Assembly (NCBI GenBank): GCA_025267735.1 | Contig: CM046304.1 | Coordinates: 23,563,381 to 23,627,380 of the forward strand | Direction: 5' to 3' | DNA: 64,000 nucleotides | DNA from: Mactra quadrangularis | Taxonomy: Eukaryota > Mollusca > Bivalvia > Venerida > Mactridae | Shown here: piece by piece, positions 47,801 through 59,800 of the stretch | Layout: the number at the start of each line of letters is the position of its first letter | Numbering within the stretch: the stretch's first letter is position 1 | The notes under the pieces: generated by a model | Told to the model about the DNA's origin: nothing | The model's input: the letters and a program-made list of their open reading frames with translations, nothing else | Database searches by the model: none | Made by a program: the position numbers and the translations under genes

Positions 47801-50800
47801 TAGTGGAATGGTCTTTGAAGCCCGCTGGGATTCGGAATCTCGTGCCTGAGGGGGTGCGGGTTCGAATCCCACCCGGGGAGGTTATACCCTTTCATGAAAA
47901 TTTGACTATAATGTTGATTTTCCTCCATTGATTAGATAATATGGAGAAGTTTCCGGCCTTGTGGAAGGGTAGGTGAGTACTGGTTATAGACAAGGGTCCA
48001 GAAAAGCTAGGTTAGGTGCGCTGGACGCTGTAAAATGACCTAAATTGTGTTGACACGGCATTAAATCTAGTAAAAATAAATAAATAAAAGAATGGTCTTA
48101 ACAATGAGTCCTGTCTCTTCTCAAATGAAGCATTCTGGTCATCAAAAATCACATGATTTTTAAAAAATATATGTGGTACTTATAGCAGAACTTCACTGCA
48201 ATAGGTCAAAATGGAAAAAAGTCCGAGTTTTGACAAAAATGTATTGAGCAAGATATGAAAATTTTCATATGTCAGAGTGAATGAAATATATTGAACATGT
48301 ATTTTTCAGAGAGTCTAAATCAGTATGTCCAATAGATAATCAACCATTAGATGAGAGACAATTATTTAAAGATAATTGGGCTAGAAGAGAAATCCTTGGT
48401 TTATCTGTTAAATGTCCCAATCATGAAAAAGGCTGTGATCAAATTATTACTCTTAATCAATTAAAGGTAAGTAACCTTGGCTTTGGTTTGTTTTTGTTTT
48501 CTTAACTCCCTTATGGTTGAATGTTTGAAAGTTTTTACAGGGCTGGTCAGAAGTTCAGGGATTTGGGTTTTTTGGACCTTACGGTTATTTTCTTACATAA
48601 AATCTGCTACAAGTTTAAGTAGCATTTTTATTTTTAACATTTTGAGAAAAAAATTGTAAAGCACCATAAATTAGCCCCAAAATGTTTTAATGATGCCCAG
48701 GTTACTGGACAAAGTTATTATCAGTAGTTCCAGGAAGCAATTTTCATTGGCTTTTATGAATAAAACCAAGTCAGTCTTATTCAAATTTCTACAAAATCTC
48801 ATGCAGATAGGCTATATAACGGTCGAAGAAAATGAGCATCCACAGTGTGATTATCTGTCTAAAATGACTGTAGTATACTATGAATCTTTTATCAGTGGTT
48901 AACAATAAAGGTTTAAGTTAACGCAAGGTTTTTGAAGTCTACTTTTAGTATCACTATTCAGTGACCTCTTGACATTAACTTCCCCAATCATCGAGTCTTA
49001 CACCAACTGTTAACATACAGTGCAGATTGCAGTAACAGCATACAGTGCATGACCCTAAGTAACAGGTACCCATTTACACCTGGGTGGAGTGAAGCAATTG
49101 CAGGTAAATTTCTTGCTCAAGGAAATTAGCAGTGCCCCTAGTGGGATTCGAACCCAGGACCTCTCGATCCCTAAGCCAGCATCCTACCACTGCACTACTG
49201 CTCCTTGTATTTACTGCACTTTCTTGGTAAAAAACCACTTGCTCCTATAGAAAAAGCTTACATTTTATTTTAAGTTTCTTTCAATAGGTAGCCTCATGAT
49301 TAGCTTTTTCTTACAGTTTCAATCACACTGTCCCATCAGTACTATCAGTGCTTTGATTTTCTTTTTTTATTTCAGAGTCATCTAGAATCGTGTTTATATT
49401 CTTTAACTTCATGTCCCAACAGATGTGCTAATATATTATATAGAGGTCAATTATCACAACATCTTCTTAGAGAATGTCCGAAACGTTTAGTTCAATGTTC
49501 ACATTGTATGACTGATGTTGTAGCTGAATTATTAAAGGTAAATACAAGTATACCAACTGGGAATGCTTGGGGAAAGTATTTGGGGCCAAAAAAGATTTAC
49601 TCCCTTTTGACCCATATATTGAGGTAGTTGTAAATATGTCAAAGAGGTAATAAACAGAACAGAACAGAATTCTGTTCTGGTAATAAAGTTGACGGGAGTA
49701 AAAGACACTTGCCAAGGATAAAGGGGAAAACCCTTTGCCCCCTTTCGAGGGATTTGTAGTTTGGTGTTAATTTCTGTTGGAAAATTATGTGTAAATATGT
49801 CTAAGTGGAAATAAACATTTTGGAGAAAGTAAAATTGACCTGAAAAAAAAATCCTCTATTGCCCCCTTATTGCAGAGTTTTGGAAGTTATTTTTGCTGAT
49901 TTACTTAAAGCAAGCATGTAACTTGTAAGATTGACCTATGATAAGGAATACCATTTAGTCTAGTTTTCATACATTAAATTAGTTTGCTGTAGTGCTCGGT
50001 CCTTCATTAACAGTGTCCCAAGATTCCGAGGATCCAAAAAACTTGAGAGGAATCCCTGTGATTCCTATATTGGATTTCCATCAGGTTACCTGAAATATGG
50101 CACTGTTTATACATGAATTTGAGTATATCACAATTTGTTAATGCAAATCTGTATAATTATCATCATCTTCTATAAGAGGAACCCTTGCGATAAGGAGGGA
50201 TCCCTGAATATCTGACTTGGGATTCTTTTGGGATTCCTGGTAGGAACTGTAAGTTACGGACCCTGTAATTTAGTCACTTAAGGATGCACTGTATAAAGCT
50301 TTGGTACAGGTATAACCAACATTCCTTGAAAAATAATTTTAAAAAGAATGTAATATTATATTTCCATGTATTACTTTAAAATACTATTTCTCATGAAAAG
50401 CAGATTCAGTGAACTAATTTGTTGTGCGTAAATAAGTTATTGCATAAACTTCCTTATTTCTATGTATATGAAAACTTCTAAATCACTTGATTGGTTTTTA
50501 ATCTTTCCTTTGGCTATACGTTTGGCTGGTTTTTAGTGCTCTATAAGTTTTTATGTTAGTGATAAAACTGATGTTCAATTTTACTGGGTTTAGAAATATT
50601 ACCCTTTGAAGCAAGCAAAAACAAGTTATGGTTCTACATTTATTTAATTTTACTTAAAGGAAGTTTTTAGGCTAAAAATCAACTGATTAGTTGTAATATC
50701 ATATTTCCTTTTTTGAAGATCTCTATTACAAACTAATAATTTGACACTATGTTTTATATTTTTACTTTTCCTTGTCTGCTCTTGGACGTCTGCTTGTCAA

Positions 50801-53800
50801 GATAATAAGTTGACTATTCATGTGCTTGGATCACAAAATCTTACGTACAATTGAGTAATTTGACCATGGATGAAGCCTTTGAGATTTTATGCTTTGGGAT
50901 GAAACGTCAAAGTTTTGTAAACTGCAATTGGAAACACCTTATAAGAATGTATTCATGACAAGCCTTGTGCCTCTAAGGGTCACTGTGTTTTGTGTGGATT
51001 TCCTATTTACAAAATGGTGGTTGTGGTGATCAAATGCTCAATCTAGCAGAGCTATTGTTGACTTTCATCATGTTCTGCTTGAAAAAAGTGTTCTTACTAT
51101 TAAAGTGTTTGCTGAGCTCCACATTTAAGGTCGTCTAATTGACCCTGATGACTTATATTTTGTGGGCTTAGGAATAAACGGTTTTAACTCAATTTAAAAA
51201 AGAGTGAGTAACCACCATTTTGCACTAAGCTCGCAATTTAGGTTTGGGCAATTTGTTACTGCTAATAAACATTTGGTTTAGGCAAGTATAACAATAATTT
51301 ATATAGCTGGTTGTCCAACTTGGCCACCTACTGTAAAATTAAATGTTTAGCCCTCATTTGCTTTACATGTCTCATGTATGATGCAATATCTTTGCATGTT
51401 TGTTTTTTCTGTCAATGGTAACTTTCATTCACTGTTTACCATGTTTGTATTTGTTTATTGTCCTTGTTTCCATGAAATATTTCATGCATTATGCATGAGA
51501 CTTCTATTGCATCATAGCACATGTTTGTTATGTCAATATTTGAATAAAAGTTTTGTAGTTTTTTATGTAAATGGAGACAAATTCGGGTAGATATATTGGC
51601 AATGTGCCAATATATTGTATCAATATGTTAAGGCAGTATTGTTCTGTATGTTTATAATTTTATAGGACAAGGAAGTGCTTGTAAGCAATATAGATAGCTT
51701 TAATTTATTTGGTTTACACTTGTTTAAATCTTTGTACAAGTACCTTGTTTATTTATATCAGATAAGAGGTTTTTTTTTTATAAATATTTTGTTGTTGTTT
51801 TTTTTGCTTAATGTATTTTAACCCGAGTTAAATGTTATTATGTGTTAAGCAATGTCCTTGACATTGTGTCTGGATTATATTGTTTTGTTATTGATAAAGG
51901 GTGTTTCTAATTACATGTCACCAATTATTCCCTTATTTAGAGGATGTGTTGCACATTTTTTCCAGGTCCATAGCTCAAATGTCAAGGTTACTCTGGGGTC
52001 AAAGGTCATTTAACAATATCTTATCATGAGGATGTATGATGTTCCAACTCACGATGCTCTTCAGGGCTTTTTCTCCTTATATAACAGGGGCCGTTTACAG
52101 GTGCCTTCCCCTTCTGAAATTTCTTTGAAAGTATGCATTTTCCCCCCTAATTAGGAGGTTAACTTTGATTTTTTGTTCCCCTTTCTATGAAATTGCGATA
52201 AAATTTCCCCAAAAGTTCTATATATAAAAAGGCCCCAGGCCCCTTCCCCAAGTACTCAAAAAAAGGTCTGCTCTTGTTTTCTGTGAACTATGAACATTCA
52301 TTGATAATTTGGTATCAATGGATAAGCATTTTGTTTGCACTTGTATCAACTTGTTTGTTAAGTGTTAACTACGTGTTTGAATTGTAATGGGCATGTTTTA
52401 TCTTTTTAAGGAGGCTTCAGTGACAAAAAATAACAAAACTTAAAGCCACTATATAAAGATATATTTATTTACTGCAGACATGAAAATGTCTTACAGCCAG
52501 GAAGTTATTATTATTAACCTGCGTCAGTGGTGCAGTTTGAAGCCCACCAGGATTTGGAATCTCATGTCCTGAAGGGGGTATGGGTTCAAATCACATCCGG
52601 GGAGGTTATACCCTTCCATGAAAATTTGACAATTATCTCAATTTTCCTCCATTGACTAGATATATGGAGAAGTTTCTGGCCTTGTGGAAGGGTAGGTGAG
52701 TACTGGTTATAGACAAGGGTCCAGGAAAGCTAGGTTAGGTGTGCTGGATGCAGTAAAATGACCAAAATTGTGTTGACATGGCGTTAAACCCAGTGAAAAT
52801 AGATAAGGAAGTTATTATAATATAACATGCATATAGACAGCAATTAGACACAATAAACATGTCTAATTTGACTGAAGCCACCCATTTAAATAGCTTTGAA
52901 GATTTCATGCCCTCATCTTGATTTCCAAACTTCCTGATAGAATTGTGTTTTCAACATCATCATGATGATAATCAGTTCAAGCTGGAATATTAGGAGAATT
53001 TTTGAAACAACTGAGGGGATTACTTGAAACTTCTCACACATCTTCTTTATTACCATTGTAATGTGTCTGTCATATACAAAAGCGTGAGTCTGGAGATCTA
53101 GGCTTGGCTAGAGACAGTGTGTCGGTCAACTGACTGTTGCAATATGACTAAAAATTTGTTGAAATGTGGCCTAAAGATTCATACTTTATTTTTTGGGTGG
53201 GGGGGGGGGGGTTTGCTGCTGTGAGCAGGTGGAAAAATAGTGGATGCCACATCTTATAATCCATCTTATGATATCCAAATGCTTGATGGAATAGATCATG
53301 CCCATACACCATCTATATATAGGTGAAATTGTGTAGAGTGTTAAAATCTATTATAAATATATATGTAGAGTATTTTCAATTAATAGACTGAGATTTGGAT
53401 GATAAAGAAATTAAGCCTTTCCAGGAACGGTGTGTTAGTTGACTGAACGTTGTGATATGACTTATACAATGTGTTGGTACAAAGTTAAACCAAACAAAAA
53501 AACATGATGGCAAGTGAAGTACAGTTTATTTCATTTATCAATTCCTATATCTCCCAATAGTAATACACTAGTAATGGTGTAAACATGTAATTTAATGGAA
53601 GAATCATTTAGAGTCCTATCTTATATTTGCTCTTCTGTCTCATATCTTAATTTTTTATCTTTTTTTTGCCGACATAGATAAAAAGTTGACAGAGGTTACG
53701 TGGAAACACCTACTTATCAAACATTCTGATATTTATTTTCTGTTGACAGTTATTTGATTGGTGACATTAGATTTAATCTTTTAATGGTTGATATTATACT

Positions 53801-56800
53801 ATTATAGATCTCATGGTAATTTGGCTGTGGTTTATTTTTTTTATTCTAATGTAATTTGAATAAGCTGTGCAATTTAGGGGGCTCACAGGGAAGGTTGGGC
53901 TCTGCCTCACTGTGTGCCTCTGTAAAAAGATCTTAATTAAAATTAACATTAATTGGATGCAGGGCTCGAATTTAACAAACAATTGGACTCGCAAATTTTT
54001 GCGAGTTGATTATATTTCATCTCGCAAAATGAAAATTATTGCTCACATTTTTTTCTTCAAATTTTAATAGCATACACAGTAACTACATGTATTAATATGT
54101 GCAATATAAAAACAACATTGTGCTTCATTTAACTAGCTAAATCAAGGGCGTTATTATGGGATAGACAAAATATCCCAATTTTCGATCTATCTGGCCGTAT
54201 CAATGCTGATTTGAGCCTTATTAGTTCAGACAGTAAAATGTTTGTGGCGATTTTAACTCGCGAAAATTTGCGAGTTAAAATAAAAGTAACTTGCAATTTT
54301 CAAAATCCACTCGCATTTTGCGAGTATGCGAGCTTAAATTCAAGCCCTGTGGATGGAAGTAAATTCAATCTAATTATGAGCACTTCTGAGCACATCGCAT
54401 TGATACTTTGATTTGTCAAAAAATGATATTCATTACGAAATTTTCATCACCCTTAAACAAAAAATCTGTATAAGTTTCAAATAAGCAATACAAATTCTGA
54501 ATATTGAATTTATCTTTAAGAGTACAGGTAAGATTTATGCTGTCGATTTTTTATATATATACAGTATATAAAACCTAACAAGGAAGTATAAGTGACTTTA
54601 ATATGTAATCTAAATAATTGATTTATAATGTCTTTTCTTAGTTCAACTTCTAGCTTATGTTCTGCTTGAGCAAAGTTGATAGAAACGATATCTTGCTATC
54701 ACATTTAAGTCAGACTACTTTTACAATGCTACCATATTTTTGTACATTATAATGCACGGTGGCAATACCATGTTACTATGTCATCACAGAAGCCACGGCT
54801 GTGGCGTAGTGGTTAGCATGTCTGACTTCGAATTCGGAGATTGCAGGTTCGAGCCCAGTCGCGGTAGGACATACCCTATACATGAGTTGTCAGCCTTGTG
54901 GTATGGTAAGTTAGTACTGGTGATAGAAAAGTGTCCAGGAAACCTATAGTAGGAAGAGCTGGCCTTTGTATATACATGTATGACCTAAATATGTGTTGAA
55001 TACGATGTTAAAAACAATGGCATCACAGATGCTACGGTTTGAAGAAGAAAACAGTGAAAAATCCTCCTGGACTTAGAGTTTTATGCACAATAATGTATGC
55101 ATCACTAATAGATGAATAAAATTTAGTAATACATGATGCTCAATAATTGAATTTCATCTCTTTTATGTTATTTGTTTTTATAAAGTATCAATATTTTAAG
55201 GTATTGCATGAAAAATGAATTTTCTAAGCTTTTTTTTGGGGGGGGGGGGGTGTTTAAATTTTGAAAATTAAAAACAAATTGAGTCTAAACTAAAAATATT
55301 GTAAGAAAATGAAAATTCTGTAATTTTGTTATTCGAATAAATATCCCTTCACTTTGCCTATCAAAATGACTGCAAGATTAGGATTGTACTGGATTCAATC
55401 ATGATGTGGGAAGTATGTGTACCGTTATAATTACTGACTTTAAAGTTTGTTCAGCCTGCTTCCTGGTTCTCGTGAACTAAGCAAGTTTTATATTTCTTGC
55501 GGACAAAAAATAAAAATGATTTTTTCTGATTGGCTTAAAATCTACAAATAGCAGGCTAGTACAATGTTTAACTCTTCATGTTATTTATAAATGTTGCATT
55601 CTATATGCTAGCTCAGAAACATCTTGAACTAATGAATGTTTCCTGTGATAGGCCAAGTGCAAATTAAAAGTAGAAATATTGCAAGTTTACATAATTAATT
55701 TTTTTATTGTTCTACCCTTTGTATGGCTGCATTTATTTTAAAGTTTATGTATTGTTAAATTTTATTCAACTGTCAGTGGCACATGCATGAACTATGCTGA
55801 TTTAAATATATTTTATTGAGGGTGAGTACAGGCATACTGTTGTGAATATTTAAATCAGCCGAGTTAATTTATACACCACTGACAGTTGAATAAAATTTAG
55901 CAATACAGGTAAAACTATCCTAGTTATGTTATTTTTATGAAGCAGAGGTATGATTAGCTCTTGTACTTCCTTATCTTCAAGCTACCTTTTATGGTGACGT
56001 GATAGATGTCCGCTTATTATTCATGAGGTCATGGGTTTAAATTTAAGTAGGGACCATGGATTTTATAAGGTTATATTTGGAGTCAAATGTAAATACTCAC
56101 TAGGAATTGTGTGATTGCTCTCTTAGATAGTCCCACAGACAATCAAGAGCCAAGAATTTGTGTCATCTATTTTATTGATATCGGTGTATCGTTGATATTT
56201 TGTTTTCTATCAATATGAATTTTGAAATATTGATAATAAAGCCTATGTAGATAAATGTATAAAAGTGTTAAAATTTTCAAGATGAACCTTTTACAGTGAG
56301 CTGAAACAGGTGCGCTGTCATAATATGAACGGATAATAAACAACAATTTGTGATAGATCTTTTAATTAATTTATTATCAATACAAGCCCTTTTTACCAAC
56401 TACTTACCAGTTTAATGCAGAATTTTGCGGTATAACATTTTGTATAACATAAAAAATACATCTATTATGAGTTTATGACGTCATAAATGGTCTGTATAGT
56501 ACTGCAGTGAATGCATGAAGATATATCCGTGTATCATCGATAAGTCATTTCTCGTTATATCCATATCGTCGATATGCTTTGAGCCAAGTCAATGTCAGCT
56601 CTAATAGTCGGTAGTAATGATGCAACTCTTTCTTGTGACTTGTATGAACAAATGATAAATGAGATAAGGTATTTATTTGTTGATCTATCAGCTGATTTAT
56701 CCAACTGTTATCAGATCATTGAAGAGAATTAATGTGATAATAAAATAAATAAGGAAGTTTTTGTGACCAATGGATGGTTTGTATTTATACATGAAAGTCA

Positions 56801-59800
56801 AGTTTTATATCTATTTTATTTTTTATACCCAATGAATGATTTTTTCATGGGGTATATAGTTATCAAAAAAATATCTGATTTTAATGGTACCTGAATGAAA
56901 ACTCCAGATGTACTGAAATGAAATCATTTCTAGTCTCTGATTAAATATCATAAAATATTGGATGATGCTTGAATTATAAACACATTTTATGGAGTCAAAA
57001 TCTAGATGCTTTGGTACATTTTAAGTGACTACTGTTTTCAATTTCTTGTCCCCCCCCCATGAAAATTTGACAATTTTGTCTATTTTCTTCCATAAAGAGA
57101 GAAGGATGTGCAATTACAGTTTTATGCAAGTCAACTGCTTTTTATAATGATATAAAAAGTGTTGCTGAACAGCAAAATATCAATAAAAAACTGGGACCAT
57201 AAAGGAAGTTTGAAATGATAGTTTTAAATATGAAACCAACAAAAAATTGGATTACCTGTTAATCAATTTCTGAAAAAGTAAGCTTTTCTTGTTAACAGGA
57301 GTGGAAGCAGAATTTGTCAAGGGGGGTTTGGGTTCAGCATTTCAATCTTATAAGTATCTATAAGTATTTTGTACTAAGATCTAATAGGAAGATTTTGAAA
57401 CCCCCACTGGTTAAACAAAAATTGCTTTTTGTGTCGGTAATTTAAGACAGACTGTTTTGTTTGACTTTGTTTTATAAGGAAATTTTATCCTTTACTTATC
57501 CATAAGGTAAAAAAAAAGACTTCAATGGGGCATTGTTGTGTTGGGTGTGGTCAAGTTATTAAGAAACTTTAATCTCAATGATGGACTTATGATACTTTGA
57601 TAGAAATTTTGACTTTGACTTTGTATCAAGCTTGGTTTCTATATTCACTTTGTTATGTTTGAGTTAATTTATTGACTTGATTCTTTTTATGTAACATTTG
57701 AATTGTGACCAGGAAATGGACTCTAAAATAACACATGCAATTTTGTTTAGGAATATAGTGAACATATGTGGTACAGGTTGATTTTTTGTGACGTTTTACA
57801 TTATTTTGTTCGGATCAAGTTACTTGGAGATGAAGTGATATTACTTAGAAGACTGAACATTAGTTCGTAATTTTTTCTCAACTGTCAAAGCTTGAATAAT
57901 TTCACGGTGATTGATTGCATTGTTTTTGTACTGGCAGCCTAATTATACCCCCGCTTCGAAGAAGAGGGGGGTATACTGTTTTACCCTTGTCCGTGCGTGC
58001 GTGCGTCCGTCCATTACAAAATTTCCATCGCAGTTTTCTCAGCAACTATAACATGCAGCAGCCTAATACTTTGCATATTGCTTCATCCCATAGTCCCATG
58101 TGGTGTAAAGTGATTTCATGCTCCTTGCTCATCAACTTCCTGTTTGTCGCATATTTTTAGATTTTTGCGGGGGTATCACTAGTTTTTATTACAAATATCT
58201 TGACTAAAACTTATCATACGGCATAAGAAGCTTTACTCAATCATAATACACACTTTCGGAAACTCATGGGTGTGTAACGACAATAATTTTAACAAACGCA
58301 TTCACCGTGAAATTATTCATGTTTTGACAGTTGAGAAAAAATGGACAATATTTGTGTGTGTGGTCTTTGCCATGAATATTGTAAATGGCCAAAAGCATAT
58401 ATTAGTCTGATTCCCAAACAACCATTTGACTGCCGTTCTACCAACAGTCCATTATTACTTATTCACTATCTTTAATTGTTCGTTTTTTCTCAACTGTCAA
58501 AACATGAATAATTTCACGGTGACTTTGTGCTCTTTATTTTACACCCATGGTAATGTGATACTGTGTAATCAATCACCGTGAAATTATTCAAACTTTGACA
58601 GTTGAGAAAAAATAGACAATACTGTTAAAAATCCACTTGTTTTGTTGTCATTGTTTTAAACTACAATGTCAGAGCATTTTATTGATCATTAATACTTAGT
58701 TTTATATTAGTCTTCATTTTATTATTTTATGTTTAATCATCTCTTAACCATTTTCATTTAAACTCGTATTTACTAATTATGCATATGATTGTGAAGCACT
58801 TTTGAACATACATTCAATCTGAAAAAAGTGCTGTATTGTCAGTTTTTTCTCAACTGTCAAAGCTTGAATAATTTTACGGTGGCTGAATGCATTGTTTTTG
58901 TACTAGCGGCTTAATTTTTATTAAAAATATCCTGATTAAAACTTATCTTACGTCATAAGAAGATTTACTCAATCATAATACACACTTTGGGAAACTCATA
59001 GGTGTATTACGACACTACTTTTAACAAACGCATTCACCTTGAAATTATTCATATTTTGACAGTTGAGAAAAAAATGAGCAATACAAATGGGGTTTATAAT
59101 AATAATATATATTGTGCTGTTTTACCCACATTAAGATGTATTATAGTATTATAATATCTATATTTCAGGAACATGATGATGTGTGTCCACAGTCTTTGAT
59201 AAACTGTTCATCATGTGGACTGCAAATTAAAAGAGTCCAGGTAAATTTGAATAGCCATTTATTAATAGCATTTTCCAAAAAAGGGTAGAGTGTAGGGCTG
59301 TCATGATATACCAGTATATTGCAATATGCAGCTGTGGCTATACGTACCACAGTACGAATTTAACGTACCAGTATTAAGGGATTTATTTTATATCCATTGA
59401 AGAATCTTCCCTTCAAATGAAAGTTGTGAAATGTCAGTTTTCCATTGTTTATTCTATTAAAGCTTAAGTTAAAAGAATTTAACCAATCTGAGCATGTTCA
59501 GAACATTCCCCATATGTTCCCATTGCTCCAATAATGCCCAGTTTTTCTCCAGTCTGCTACAGGCACTTACCCTTCAAAGTCCTATAACATACTTTTATAC
59601 TGAACAGTTGAATAATTTCTTTAAGACAGAAATATTATGCAACCTGTATTTTGTTTGCAATGCAATATATCATGGTACATATCACAATATGGTTCTAGTA
59701 AATATACAGCAATATGCTTCCAGCATATCTTGACAGCCCTAGAAGAGTGTAATTTTGCTTAATAATAATTTTATTTTGGTAACAATGACATGACATATGG

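Larger units (their letters stand above)
49538..59168 (+). other. TRAF6: TRAF6 intron 4 (9.6 kb), repeat-rich
   Basis: GT-AG intron in phase 0 between the zinc-finger exons. It contains the SINEs, MITEs and foldbacks listed separately, G-runs at about 53200 and 55240 and an AT-rich remainder. No internal gene seen on either strand. Confidence 0.85.
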
